From positions 1-40,255 of the IMG/VR virus record IMGVR_UViG_3300006104_000005: 40,255 nt of DNA. One strand, written 5' to 3'. Below are positions 1 to 7,252 of this stretch, piece after piece; position 1 is the stretch's first letter; every line of letters starts with the position of its first letter. The stretch comes from a virus. Both the position numbers and the translations under genes were made by a program. The notes under the pieces are model-generated. The model had not been told where the DNA came from. It did no database searches and was given only the letters and a program-made list of their open reading frames with translations.

Positions 1-50
1 ACCCGTTGAAATTGAGGCAAACCGATTCTTTCACGTTTTTGATCCTTCTC
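1..50. repeat. Terminal overlap, left copy
   Basis: These 50 bases are identical to 40206-40255. The portal reading frame is continuous across the join, so this is most simply the assembly overlap of a circular contig (a circular or circularly permuted molecule). It is not likely to be a biological terminal repeat. The non-redundant genome is 40,205 bp. Confidence 0.95.
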
Positions 51-1477
51 GCATTGATCAAATGAGGGGAGTAACGGCACTTGATGCTGCAATCGACACT
101 GCAAGAGACATTTACGACATCATGCAGTACGAGAAGTTTGCAGTTAAGTGGGCATCTGCTCAAACGGGAGTTATTACCCGTGAAGAGGGCGAGCCTGATG
201 AGTGGGAGACAAAGCAGGGATACTCCGAAGACGGCAAGGCCATTGAAGAGCTTACTTTCGGAAGACTGAACTACCTTAAAGAAGGTGAAAACATTCAGTC
301 GTTCATGTCTCAACGTCCCTCATCGGCGTTCAGCGGCTTTATTTCAACCCTTCAACGGGATGTATGCCATGCCATCGGCGCACCCTACGGATTCTTTGTG
401 GACAATTCCGCTCTTGGGGGAAACGCAGGCCGCATGGATAGCCAAAAGGCCAATCGTGTGTGTGAGCGTTACCAAAACCTCATGTGCGAAAAGTTCCTGA
501 ACAAGGTAAAAGACCTCTATCTTGCATGGGGTATTTCACAGGGAATAATTCCTGCTGTATCTTCATGGAGATCGGGTAAATGGCAGTTCCCAGCATGGCC
601 TACTGCCGACATTGGCAGGGATAGTGATGCAGCAATCAACGAGTTCCGCATTGGACTCCGCACCGCTGCCGACATCTACGCAGAGCAAAACAAGGATTGG
701 GAAGAGGAGTTCGAGCAGATTGGTCGTGAGCAAGAGCTACTTCAAAACATTGCCGACCGTCTCAACCTTCCGGTTGATCGACTCTCACAACGCAATCCCA
801 ACATCCTTCCGGATGAAGAGCAAAACGGGAAGCAGCCCACCAAGTCATCCCAGCCAGAAGAGAAGAAGCTGCAAGAAGTAAAAAAAAAAGACCCAGCCAA
901 AGTAGAGGCCGCAAAAAAGAACGCTCGTCCTCCGACATATAAATCGAACGTAGAGGCTAGCGACTGGGAGCATAAAATCGCTGAATATCTATCTTTGAAC
1001 GGGATAGAGGCGCACGTTACCGGACAAGCGTATCGCATGGGGGATGAAAAGTACGGGAAGACGTACAACCCTTCAGATATTCACGCTACAATCCCGATGA
1101 CAGATGGAAAAACCCGTGATGTCTGCATCGAGGTAAAAACCGTCGGTCTTCAGGGGGTACGAAGCAATCGCAAGCTGAAAATCACATCAAAGACGGCAAG
1201 TCGGAACGTGAAGCACATGGAAGCCGCAAGGCTGAAACGGAATCTGATTACAATTGCCGTTGACGCTCTTCATGCACGTCGAGATGCCTCCGGAAAACTT
1301 CAATCCATTGCAGGGGCAAGATTCTTTGTGTTCAGGGGAGTTGGAAACCCAAGGCTTGATACGAAGTCTACAGAAGCAATTGCAACGGGCATCGACGGGT
1401 TGATCGACAAACTTAAAAACGCACAGACCGCACCTATTGCTGGTAAGGACATCGAAAACAGTTCGTATTTTGTGTAG
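1..1477 (+). CDS. Portal protein, 3' part, with nuclease-like C-terminal domain
   Basis: This is the continuation of the gene that starts at 39568. Position 1 is the third base of a codon, and the joined product is about 704 residues. Residues up to about 480 form the portal, the dodecameric head vertex through which DNA is packaged; it resembles the lambda gpB family (Phage_portal_2), with the conserved stretch around FFHVFDPSRIDQMRG spanning the join. A Lys/Glu-rich linker (about 490-525) then leads to an extra C-terminal domain of about 160 residues. That domain shows an acidic residue (D572) followed by an E-x-K motif (E590, K592), a Lys-rich segment, a hydrophobic strand and an RGVGNPRL element. 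This looks like the nuclease-like tail domains seen on MuF and portal proteins, but the activity is inferred. It is followed by a TTGACAA word and the protease gene. Confidence 0.88.
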   Translation, partial: PVEIEANRFFHVFDPSRIDQMRGVTALDAAIDTARDIYDIMQYEKFAVKWASAQTGVITREEGEPDEWETKQGYSEDGKAIEELTFGRLNYLKEGENIQSFMSQRPSSAFSGFISTLQRDVCHAIGAPYGFFVDNSALGGNAGRMDSQKANRVCERYQNLMCEKFLNKVKDLYLAWGISQGIIPAVSSWRSGKWQFPAWPTADIGRDSDAAINEFRIGLRTAADIYAEQNKDWEEEFEQIGREQELLQNIADRLNLPVDRLSQRNPNILPDEEQNGKQPTKSSQPEEKKLQEVKKKDPAKVEAAKKNARPPTYKSNVEASDWEHKIAEYLSLNGIEAHVTGQAYRMGDEKYGKTYNPSDIHATIPMTDGKTRDVCIEVKTVGLQGVRSNRKLKITSKTASRNVKHMEAARLKRNLITIAVDALHARRDASGKLQSIAGARFFVFRGVGNPRLDTKSTEAIATGIDGLIDKLKNAQTAPIAGKDIENSSYFV

Positions 1478-1498
1478 GTTGACAATCTTAGCAAGGGC

Positions 1499-2527
1499 AT
1501 GGACGAAAACCTTGCCCTATTTGCTGAATTTGACGGTCAGATCGACCCTGAAAATGGCATCCTCCGTGGAGTAAGCCTTATCAAACTTGGGGAAGCCCGT
1601 GGTCATGGTCAAAAGATTGACTCCACTACGCTGGATCAGGTCATCACTACTTGTGGTGCATTCAAAAACGGGGTGAAGGTCAAACTCAACCACGAAGGTG
1701 GTGCTGGGGACATTGTTGGAGTAATTAAGAACGTCCGTCTCTCCGATGACGCAAGCAAGGCAATCGGCGATCTTCATCTACTGAAGAACCACCCAAGCAG
1801 GGATTACATCTTGGAACTTGCAGCAACTGCTCCAGACACGTTTGGTCTTTCGATCAACTTTATGAACAAGCCGTTTTTCGACGGCAAAGATTTGTTTGCC
1901 CGTTGCGAAAGAATCAGGTCGGCAGACATCGTGGCAGACCCAGCAGCCAACGATACCGGACTATTTTCACTCCCCGCTCACACCATCAAAGTTGACAACC
2001 AAAAAATCAGTATGAACGAAATCAAGAAACTCCAAGAGGCCATCGAGGCCATGAAAACCGAGTTCTCCGCTAAACAGGAAGAACTTACGACCCGCATCAC
2101 CTCGCTTGAAGAGGAAAACACTTCCCTCAAGACTGCTCTCAAGGAGGGCAAGAAGGACGACAAGTCCAAGGAAGAGGATGAAAATCAGGACGACAAGGAC
2201 GAGGAGGATGACGATGAAGTGAACGAGGGCGAAATGTCTGAAGCCCAGAAGAAGCACTTTTCTGAACTGACCACCAAGATCGAGGCTCTTTCGGAACTCG
2301 TTAAGACCGGAGCAGGCCAAGTCTCTAAGAACCCTTCCATGACTGGATCTGATTCTTCTGCCGCTGCCGAAGGCGAGAAGACTCCTGCCACTTTCGAGGA
2401 GATCGTTGAATCCCTTGTGAAGGAAGGAAAGTTCAAGTCCAAGAGCGAGGCAACCTCCTTTGCCGTGAAGAATCACACTGACGAACACAAGGCTTACCTT
2501 GTTCGCATCGGTGCAATCAAAGCCTGA
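1499..2527 (+). CDS. Prohead serine protease fused to scaffold domain
   Basis: This 342-residue protein combines the maturation protease and the scaffold of the procapsid. The protease domain is about residues 1-160, with a histidine in LNHEGG (H65), a serine in TFGLSINF (S118) and an acidic site in SADIVADPAA (D143 or D147) as the likely catalytic set. From residue 172 the protein changes character: a long charged coiled coil, a very acidic Lys/Glu/Asp stretch (about 215-245), and a short C-terminal domain such as scaffolds use to bind capsid protein. It lies between portal and capsid genes, as lambda C/Nu3 does. An internal in-frame ATG at 2012 may make the scaffold alone. The upstream spacer has AAGG but no strong Shine-Dalgarno site. 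Confidence 0.82.
   Translation: MDENLALFAEFDGQIDPENGILRGVSLIKLGEARGHGQKIDSTTLDQVITTCGAFKNGVKVKLNHEGGAGDIVGVIKNVRLSDDASKAIGDLHLLKNHPSRDYILELAATAPDTFGLSINFMNKPFFDGKDLFARCERIRSADIVADPAANDTGLFSLPAHTIKVDNQKISMNEIKKLQEAIEAMKTEFSAKQEELTTRITSLEEENTSLKTALKEGKKDDKSKEEDENQDDKDEEDDDEVNEGEMSEAQKKHFSELTTKIEALSELVKTGAGQVSKNPSMTGSDSSAAAEGEKTPATFEEIVESLVKEGKFKSKSEATSFAVKNHTDEHKAYLVRIGAIKA
2012..2527 (+). CDS. Possible internal scaffold protein (in-frame start)
   Basis: The ATG at 2012 is in frame with the protease gene and would give a 171-residue protein: coiled coil, acidic linker and C-terminal capsid-binding domain. Lambda makes Nu3 from inside gene C in this way. Supporting this start, a TTGACAA word begins exactly 20 bases before it, the same spacing as before the protease start at 1499. 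That the same word marks other late gene junctions is seen directly; that it drives initiation here is inference. Confidence 0.45.
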   Translation: MNEIKKLQEAIEAMKTEFSAKQEELTTRITSLEEENTSLKTALKEGKKDDKSKEEDENQDDKDEEDDDEVNEGEMSEAQKKHFSELTTKIEALSELVKTGAGQVSKNPSMTGSDSSAAAEGEKTPATFEEIVESLVKEGKFKSKSEATSFAVKNHTDEHKAYLVRIGAIKA

Positions 2528-2553
2528 TCCCAACCAACCAACAAACTCAATCA

Positions 2554-2937
2554 ATGAAAAACACAACTGGCTATCGTAGCTTCCTCGTTGGTTCCACGGC
2601 ACTTACCCGTGGGCAGCGGGTTCAGCTTGCATCGAATGGCAGCATCTCCCCCGCTGACCATAACAACGGAGAATTTATCGGTGTTGTCACCGATGATCTT
2701 CAGGCTTCCGCAGCGGGCGCACCCGTTTATGGAACCGTTCAACTCATTTCTGCTCCTGGCACTTTTGAAATGGTTGCCTCCGGAGCCGTTTCTGTCGCTG
2801 GCCTTGTCTATCCTGATGCCAGTGGTGCAGTCAGTGGAACTTCGGTTTCGAGCAACACGGCCATCGGTCGTGCGCTTACCGCAGCCACTGCCGCCGGAGA
2901 CATCATCGAGGTTCTTATCCAGACCCCCGCTGAGTAA
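2554..2937 (+). CDS. Head decoration (capsid cement) protein
   Basis: This 127-residue Ala/Gly/Ser/Val-rich protein sits between the protease-scaffold and major capsid genes, the position of lambda gpD. The segment GQRVQLASNG followed by a GVVTDD strand and an alternating beta pattern resembles small DUF2190-type or gpD-type decoration proteins that clamp the expanded shell. It lacks cysteine. The leader is a CAA/CCAA-rich stretch without Shine-Dalgarno sequence, and a similar CCAATCAACCAAC stretch occurs just before the capsid gene. The assignment rests mainly on position, size and composition. Confidence 0.7.
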   Translation: MKNTTGYRSFLVGSTALTRGQRVQLASNGSISPADHNNGEFIGVVTDDLQASAAGAPVYGTVQLISAPGTFEMVASGAVSVAGLVYPDASGAVSGTSVSSNTAIGRALTAATAAGDIIEVLIQTPAE

Positions 2938-2968
2938 CCAATCAACCAACTACTAGGAGAACACTTCC

Positions 2969-3922
2969 ATGTATAACAGCACAGGCGCAACAATCAGGCA
3001 CGACATCAACACTTATGTGTTGCAGGCTGCCGACACCGAGAACCTTCTTATCGGACAGAAGGTGCTTCCTCCTCTTCAGGTTCCGACCAAGGCAGGCATC
3101 TACCCCAAGATCAAGATTGCCAAGGGTGGCCTTCTCCGTGAGGACTCCTCCGAGCGCGCCAGCGATGGCAGCTACAACGAGGTAAGCCGTGCGGTCGAGC
3201 AGGACACCTACGCTTGTCAGGATCGTGGTCTCGTTGAGCGTATCGACGATGCCTACGCAACCGACATGAGCCGTTTCTTCGATGCCAACGTGACTGCTGC
3301 CAAGCTCCTGCTTCGCAACATCATGATTGGTCAGGAAATGCGTGTTGCCAGCACCGTGTTCAACTCATCCACGTTCACCACGCAGAATGCAGCCGTTGGA
3401 TACACCGCTGGAAATCTCTCCACGATTGATTTCGCTGAGGACATCCTTACCGCAATCGACTATCTCACCGGAGTTGGACAGATTCCTAACACACTGGTTC
3501 TGAACCGTGGCGTGTTTAACCTGCTCCGTCGCTCACCCAAGCTCCAGACTTACCTCTTTGGTAATCTGCCTTCGGGTCTCCAGCGCATCGTTCAGGCTCA
3601 GGACATTGCAGGGGCTTTTGGCCTTGAGCAGGTTCTGGTCGCAGATGCCAAGTACGATTCCTCGAATGCTGGTCAGTCCAGCCCGAACCTGAACTACATC
3701 TGGTCTTCCGACTTCGTGTGGCTCGGAAAGGTTGCTGGTGGCGAGTTCAACGCAGGTGGTGCAGGCCGCATCACGGTCTGGAACGCCGACGCTCCTGATC
3801 TCTTCGTTACCGAGACCTATCGTGACGAGGATCGCCGCAGCGACATGGTTCGTGTTCGTCAGAACTCTGACGAGAAGATCGTTGACGAGACCGCAGGTCT
3901 GCTCATCGTTGCCAATCCCTAA
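2969..3922 (+). CDS. Major capsid protein
   Basis: This 317-residue protein is the main shell subunit, probably of the HK97 fold. Supporting signs are its size, its place after protease/scaffold and decoration genes, an N-terminal region compatible with a flexible arm, the segment ITVWNADAPDLFVTETYRDEDRR near the C terminus that resembles capsid subunits of lambda-like phages, and strongly optimised codon use compared with the tail genes. It is one of the few late genes with a clear Shine-Dalgarno sequence (AGGAG, about 11 bases before ATG), fitting high expression. An intrinsic terminator follows within 30 bases. Confidence 0.85.
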   Translation: MYNSTGATIRHDINTYVLQAADTENLLIGQKVLPPLQVPTKAGIYPKIKIAKGGLLREDSSERASDGSYNEVSRAVEQDTYACQDRGLVERIDDAYATDMSRFFDANVTAAKLLLRNIMIGQEMRVASTVFNSSTFTTQNAAVGYTAGNLSTIDFAEDILTAIDYLTGVGQIPNTLVLNRGVFNLLRRSPKLQTYLFGNLPSGLQRIVQAQDIAGAFGLEQVLVADAKYDSSNAGQSSPNLNYIWSSDFVWLGKVAGGEFNAGGAGRITVWNADAPDLFVTETYRDEDRRSDMVRVRQNSDEKIVDETAGLLIVANP

Positions 3923-3947
3923 TCCCAAGGGTTGACATAACAATTAG

Positions 3948-3977
3948 GGGTGGGGGCCAAAAGCCCTCACCCTTTTT
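3948..3977 (+). terminator. Intrinsic terminator after the capsid gene
   Basis: A 10-bp GC-rich stem (GGGTGGGGGC with GCCCTCACCC, one G-T wobble) with a five-base loop CAAAA is followed by five T. It lies in the spacer between the capsid and connector genes and would lower expression of tail genes relative to the head. Confidence 0.85.
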
Positions 3978-3983
3978 GTTTAT

Positions 3984-4310
3984 ATGGCTAACCCCATCTT
4001 TTTAACCGCAATGTCTTCTGCTCTTGAGGCGCAGTTGGCAACTTTTTCGGTTACTGTAAATCTTAACGGTAATCCCATCTCCGCAATACCAAACGACGAA
4101 ACTGGCAAGGCTACTTTGGTCAAGGGTGGACTAGAAATGCAGGAGTCCATCGAGATAACCGTTAGAAAGTCTGAGTACGATAGCATTATTGCTCAATATC
4201 CACGTCGCCAAAACCTTGTTGAGGTCGAGGGAATGGAGTTGATGATCAATTCAGTAAAGCGCAAACCCTCGATGCCGTTTGTCGTACTCGATTGTACCCG
4301 ATACCGCTAA
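3984..4310 (+). CDS. Head-tail connector or stopper-like protein
   Basis: This 108-residue protein follows the capsid gene at the position used for small connector proteins (lambda FI/FII region). It has an alpha-helical N terminus, a beta-rich centre with GLEMQESIEITVRKSEYDSI and a C-terminal strand ending DCTRYR. No family can be assigned with certainty. Its start is preceded by GTTTAT directly before ATG, the same hexamer as before the gene at 5422, with no Shine-Dalgarno site. Its stop overlaps the next start as TAATG, so the two genes are probably translationally coupled. Confidence 0.6.
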   Translation: MANPIFLTAMSSALEAQLATFSVTVNLNGNPISAIPNDETGKATLVKGGLEMQESIEITVRKSEYDSIIAQYPRRQNLVEVEGMELMINSVKRKPSMPFVVLDCTRYR

Positions 4311-4693
4311 TGAACATCCCAGAAATCCAGCAAAGCATTATCGAGGCTATACAAGCGAAGTTTGTTGGAATTCCTGTTGTGGGGGAAATCAACGACGAAA
4401 CAATCCCCAATCAAGGCAGCTTTATTGTTGTTGGATTAGAGAACGTGCAGAACGTGGTCGGGCCTTTGTGGAAGGCAAATGCCGTGTTTTCAGTGGTTTC
4501 TTATGCTCCACAAGTTACTCAGGTAGATCATTCGGCCCTAGTTGCCTCAATCTCAGGAATACTCAATACGGGCAGCTTTTTTTCATCAATACCCCTGATG
4601 GCGGGGTTCAAGTTTCAATCCTCTCAATCCATGCCACAAGACAATGCTTATCACACAATGGTGACAGTTTTGGTGGGCATCCAATCAAGTTGA
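4310..4693 (+). CDS. Tail terminator or completion protein (putative)
   Basis: The start is the ATG whose A is the last base of the preceding TAA stop. The 127-residue product has an N-terminal helix (IQQSIIEAIQAKF), then beta strands and a central helix, as in small minor tail proteins (lambda gpU-like) that cap the tail tube. It lies between the connector and the two tube-like proteins, which fits. Its own TGA stop forms part of a TTGACAA word 22 bases before the next start. Function is inferred from position. Confidence 0.5.
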   Translation: MNIPEIQQSIIEAIQAKFVGIPVVGEINDETIPNQGSFIVVGLENVQNVVGPLWKANAVFSVVSYAPQVTQVDHSALVASISGILNTGSFFSSIPLMAGFKFQSSQSMPQDNAYHTMVTVLVGIQSS

Positions 4694-4711
4694 CAAATCT
4701 TCTTTTCAATA

Positions 4712-5038
4712 ATGAGTGCTACCGCAGTTGGAGTAACTGAATTGTTTGGTCAAACGACCCCATCTGGGTGCGTTGTAAATCAGTCTTCTCAAGAAAGGAC
4801 TGTTTCCAAAAAGGACATCAAGGATGAAACGGGTGTAACGAAACTGCTCACCTCGTTGAATCTGATTACAACCAAAACAACGCTTTCAGGGTATGGATTC
4901 CCAGCCCTCAGCATGGTCGTTGAAAACAGAACCATCGGATCAAATGTTGCTGTTTGCACAAGCCTGCAAATCTCCGAGTCGAATGACGATCATCCAAAGT
5001 GGACGGCTGAATATACCAGTTGGTCATCCGACGGCTAA
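4712..5038 (+). CDS. Tail tube-like protein, paralogue 1
   Basis: This 108-residue beta-rich protein appears to be a diverged tandem copy of the next gene. Both have a Lys-rich strand, then a strand ending in a G-Y-G-x-P turn, an Asn/Val/Gly loop and a final strand with N-D-D before a Trp. Such small beta proteins upstream of tail chaperones are typically tail tube subunits or tube-like chaperoned proteins. It carries two cysteines that the neighbour lacks. There is no Shine-Dalgarno site before the start. Confidence 0.55.
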   Translation: MSATAVGVTELFGQTTPSGCVVNQSSQERTVSKKDIKDETGVTKLLTSLNLITTKTTLSGYGFPALSMVVENRTIGSNVAVCTSLQISESNDDHPKWTAEYTSWSSDG

Positions 5039-5057
5039 AATCTAAAGAACAAATCAA

Positions 5058-5387
5058 ATGCCTGCCGTAAATTCAAATCTTGGAGTTAATAGCTTTGGCT
5101 CCGGTCTTATCACACGAGTTTCTGTTACTAAAAAAGTAGAGACAAAGGTGATCATGGACTATGGGTCAAATTTTGGAGCGGCTGCGATCATAGATCCAAC
5201 CATAGAATTCACGGTAGAAGGTTACGGAGACCCGCTTACGACCAATGTGGGAACGGAATCGTCAGCAAACCCATCACACGTTGGTTCCGCTGGAAGCACC
5301 ATCATTACCAGCAATGAAGTCACCTACAAAAACGATGATTTCAACTCTTGGAAAATATCTGGATCGGTTGCGCCAAGTGCTTACTAA
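5058..5387 (+). CDS. Tail tube-like protein, paralogue 2
   Basis: This 109-residue beta-rich protein has the same strand order as the gene before it, with VEGYGDP at about 53-59 and NDDF followed by W near the C terminus. Its position before the frameshifting chaperone pair favours it, or its paralogue, as the major tail tube protein. It has no cysteine and an AAATCAA leader without Shine-Dalgarno sequence. Which copy builds the tube and what the other does cannot be told from sequence. Confidence 0.55.
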   Translation: MPAVNSNLGVNSFGSGLITRVSVTKKVETKVIMDYGSNFGAAAIIDPTIEFTVEGYGDPLTTNVGTESSANPSHVGSAGSTIITSNEVTYKNDDFNSWKISGSVAPSAY

Positions 5388-5421
5388 GGGTTTTAGGCCA
5401 ATCTAGGCCGATACAGTTTAT

Positions 5422-5886
5422 ATGATCCCACAAAAACCTTTTATTACGCTGCACGAGGAGAACGTAAATCCCCTGTCATCGTTAAATACGCAACTCGTAG
5501 CGGCTTTTCTGTCTTGTGGTGGGCGACTGATGCCGATGGGTTATTCTTGTTACGAAACCAACGAGGACAACGGAAGCAAATCGCTTCATGTTAAATATCA
5601 CCTCGAAGACATGACCATTGAGTTCAAGACCAACGATGGGCCAAGCAAAATCAGAACGGCTGATTTTATACGTCTCTGGAATGATCACGAATGGCACAAA
5701 AAACACGCCGATCACCCATACGCCTACATTCGGTGCTTTGTTACTACGCAAGCCAAATGCAGGGATAACATTCGTGCATTGGGAAGCCAGTTCCACAAAA
5801 AGCGTGGTGTGCGTGAAGTGTTTATCGACCCACGACTCCCTGAAGACAAGAAGAAGAAATTCATGGATGCGTTTAACGCACCCTAA
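5422..5886 (+). CDS. Uncharacterised tail-region protein
   Basis: This 154-residue protein of unknown family lies between the tube-like proteins and the tail chaperones. The N-terminal third is mixed, the centre has a beta hairpin (VKYHLEDMTIEFKTNDG), and the C terminus is Lys/Arg-rich. GTTTAT lies directly before the ATG, as at 3984. It may be a minor tail or chaperone-associated protein. No catalytic motif is visible. Confidence 0.5.
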   Translation: MIPQKPFITLHEENVNPLSSLNTQLVAAFLSCGGRLMPMGYSCYETNEDNGSKSLHVKYHLEDMTIEFKTNDGPSKIRTADFIRLWNDHEWHKKHADHPYAYIRCFVTTQAKCRDNIRALGSQFHKKRGVREVFIDPRLPEDKKKKFMDAFNAP

Positions 5887-5897
5887 CCGATCCAAAC

Positions 5898-6302
5898 ATG
5901 AAAACATCCGATCCCACATTAAACGAAGACCTCTGGAAAAACCCTCCGATAATCGCAGGCAAGCAACTGCGGCATCATGACTTCTGGGTAGACGCCTCGA
6001 TCTTTAAGGCAAGCGTTTGGTATGAAAGCGAAGGCACGTTCAGGCCAATCGCAATTACGAACGCCAGTTTCTACATTTACGCAGGGGATGAGGATGAAGT
6101 GATTGAAGCACTTCAAGATGAAGCTGTTTTTCGGCGTTCTGTGGATAAATTCTTTATCAAGAACCGAATCCAGTCACATCACATGAAAGAGTTCAATAAC
6201 TGGTTGAAAAAACTAGAAGAACTTAATGATGCTGTGTCTGTAGATGTAGAACCGGAGCCCGTTAGGGCAGGGGAAGAAAGGCCCGAAACAAACCCAAACT
6301 AA
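5898..6302 (+). CDS. Tail assembly chaperone G-like (short product)
   Basis: This 134-residue protein lies immediately upstream of an open region in the -1 frame, the arrangement of lambda G and T. The helical centre and the acidic Glu/Pro-rich C terminus are like tail assembly chaperones, which coat the tape measure during tail building. The last codons contain AAACCCAAAC, which holds two overlapping perfect X-XXY-YYZ slippery heptamers in the zero frame (AAACCCA and CCCAAAC). The stop codon TAA follows at once. Most ribosomes should make this short form. Confidence 0.75.
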   Translation: MKTSDPTLNEDLWKNPPIIAGKQLRHHDFWVDASIFKASVWYESEGTFRPIAITNASFYIYAGDEDEVIEALQDEAVFRRSVDKFFIKNRIQSHHMKEFNNWLKKLEELNDAVSVDVEPEPVRAGEERPETNPN

Positions 6303-6559
6303 TCGAGCCACCCTCTCATGCTTGGGTAATCTTTAGGATTGCCTCGGCAACAGGGTGGCCTGAGTCCTACATCCGGAAAATGCCTACCTATAGAGCAAAG
6401 GCTTATCTTTGGTGCATTTTGAGAAGTGAAGGAAGGGTGACGACTCCTTCAAAGCCAAGGCAGCTTTCTGTGGAGCAAAGAATCAAATCGGAACAGGATC
6501 TTTCCCAGTTAAAGGATACGGGGAGTCTTTTTGACAGATTAGCTGTTGATGAGGATTAG
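5898..6559 (+). CDS. Tail assembly chaperone GT-like (-1 frameshift product)
   Basis: Slipping back one base at 6290-6299 moves ribosomes into a frame that stays open to TAG at 6557-6559. This adds about 87 residues including the stretch ASATGWPESYIRKMPTYRAK. A Gly-Trp-Pro followed by a short helix of this type is common in T-like chaperone domains. The extension has no sensible start of its own and would otherwise leave a 257-base gap without a gene. The next gene begins directly after its stop. The frame relation and slippery site are seen directly; the efficiency is unknown. Confidence 0.75.
6290..6299 (+). promoter_or_regulatory. Programmed -1 frameshift site
   Basis: AAACCCAAAC contains AAACCCA (codons AAC CCA) and CCCAAAC (codons CCA AAC), both fitting X-XXY-YYZ in the zero frame. 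A TAA stop follows immediately. The -1 frame has a stop at 6263, so the shift must happen between there and 6302, and this is the only slippery site in that interval. Confidence 0.75.
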
Positions 6560-7252
6560 ATGAGCGCAACTGTATCCATAGAAATCAACACCAAGCCCGT
6601 AACGGATGCTTGTGAGAAGTATATGTCCGTGTATTCAAGCGCAGATCGTCTTCAGGTAATGAAGAAAGCAGCCGCTGGAATCATCAGAAAGGTTATAGAC
6701 GTAACGCCCCCATCTCACGACGGCATAACCGGAAAAGCAGCGCAACGTCTTGGAGAGGGATGCGTCAAGTCAGACATTCTAAAGACGCTCAAGGCAGCCC
6801 ACGGCAAGGAAAAGCCGAACAACATCAACCCAGCCACAATTCATCAAAAGTATCGTTCTTCCAAGACGGGACGTGTCACAACAAATCTCAAAGGACAAGA
6901 AGATCGACGCTATCGTGTGGATAACGGAACACTTCAACAGTATATCAAACTCGTTCAGCAACGTGTTGGACTGCTTGCAAGTGGATGGGTTCCAGCAGCC
7001 GATGCCCTTGGGGTAAAGGGGATTCCTGCTTGGATTACACGACACAAAGGCACTGGATACGTCAAAATCCTACAGGATAAAAATGGCATTACCATTACGG
7101 CAGGAAATGCCTGCGGATTTGCAGGTAACGTCAAAGATCTAAAACGTCGCATCGACTGGGCCGTAGAAAGCCAATCCGCATCTGTAATGCGTGAGGTTGA
7201 ACACAGGGAAAAGCAACTTCTGGGGGAGGCAGGTTTTCATAAAGCACCATGA
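6560..7252 (+). CDS. Putative minor tail or neck protein
   Basis: This 230-residue protein starts directly after the stop of the frameshift extension. It has an amphipathic N-terminal region, a basic centre and a segment LLASGWVPAADALGVKGIPAW that recurs in minor tail or neck-type proteins of other phages. That comparison is from memory of related architectures, not from a search. It lies between chaperones and tape measure, where lambda has no gene. Its end overlaps the tape measure start as ATGA. Confidence 0.5.
   Translation: MSATVSIEINTKPVTDACEKYMSVYSSADRLQVMKKAAAGIIRKVIDVTPPSHDGITGKAAQRLGEGCVKSDILKTLKAAHGKEKPNNINPATIHQKYRSSKTGRVTTNLKGQEDRRYRVDNGTLQQYIKLVQQRVGLLASGWVPAADALGVKGIPAWITRHKGTGYVKILQDKNGITITAGNACGFAGNVKDLKRRIDWAVESQSASVMREVEHREKQLLGEAGFHKAP

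Noticed and set aside
1967-2602. 211-codon open frame on the minus strand
   Set aside because: It lies antisense to the scaffold coiled coil, whose GAA/AAG-rich codons create long Leu/Phe/Ser-rich antisense frames.
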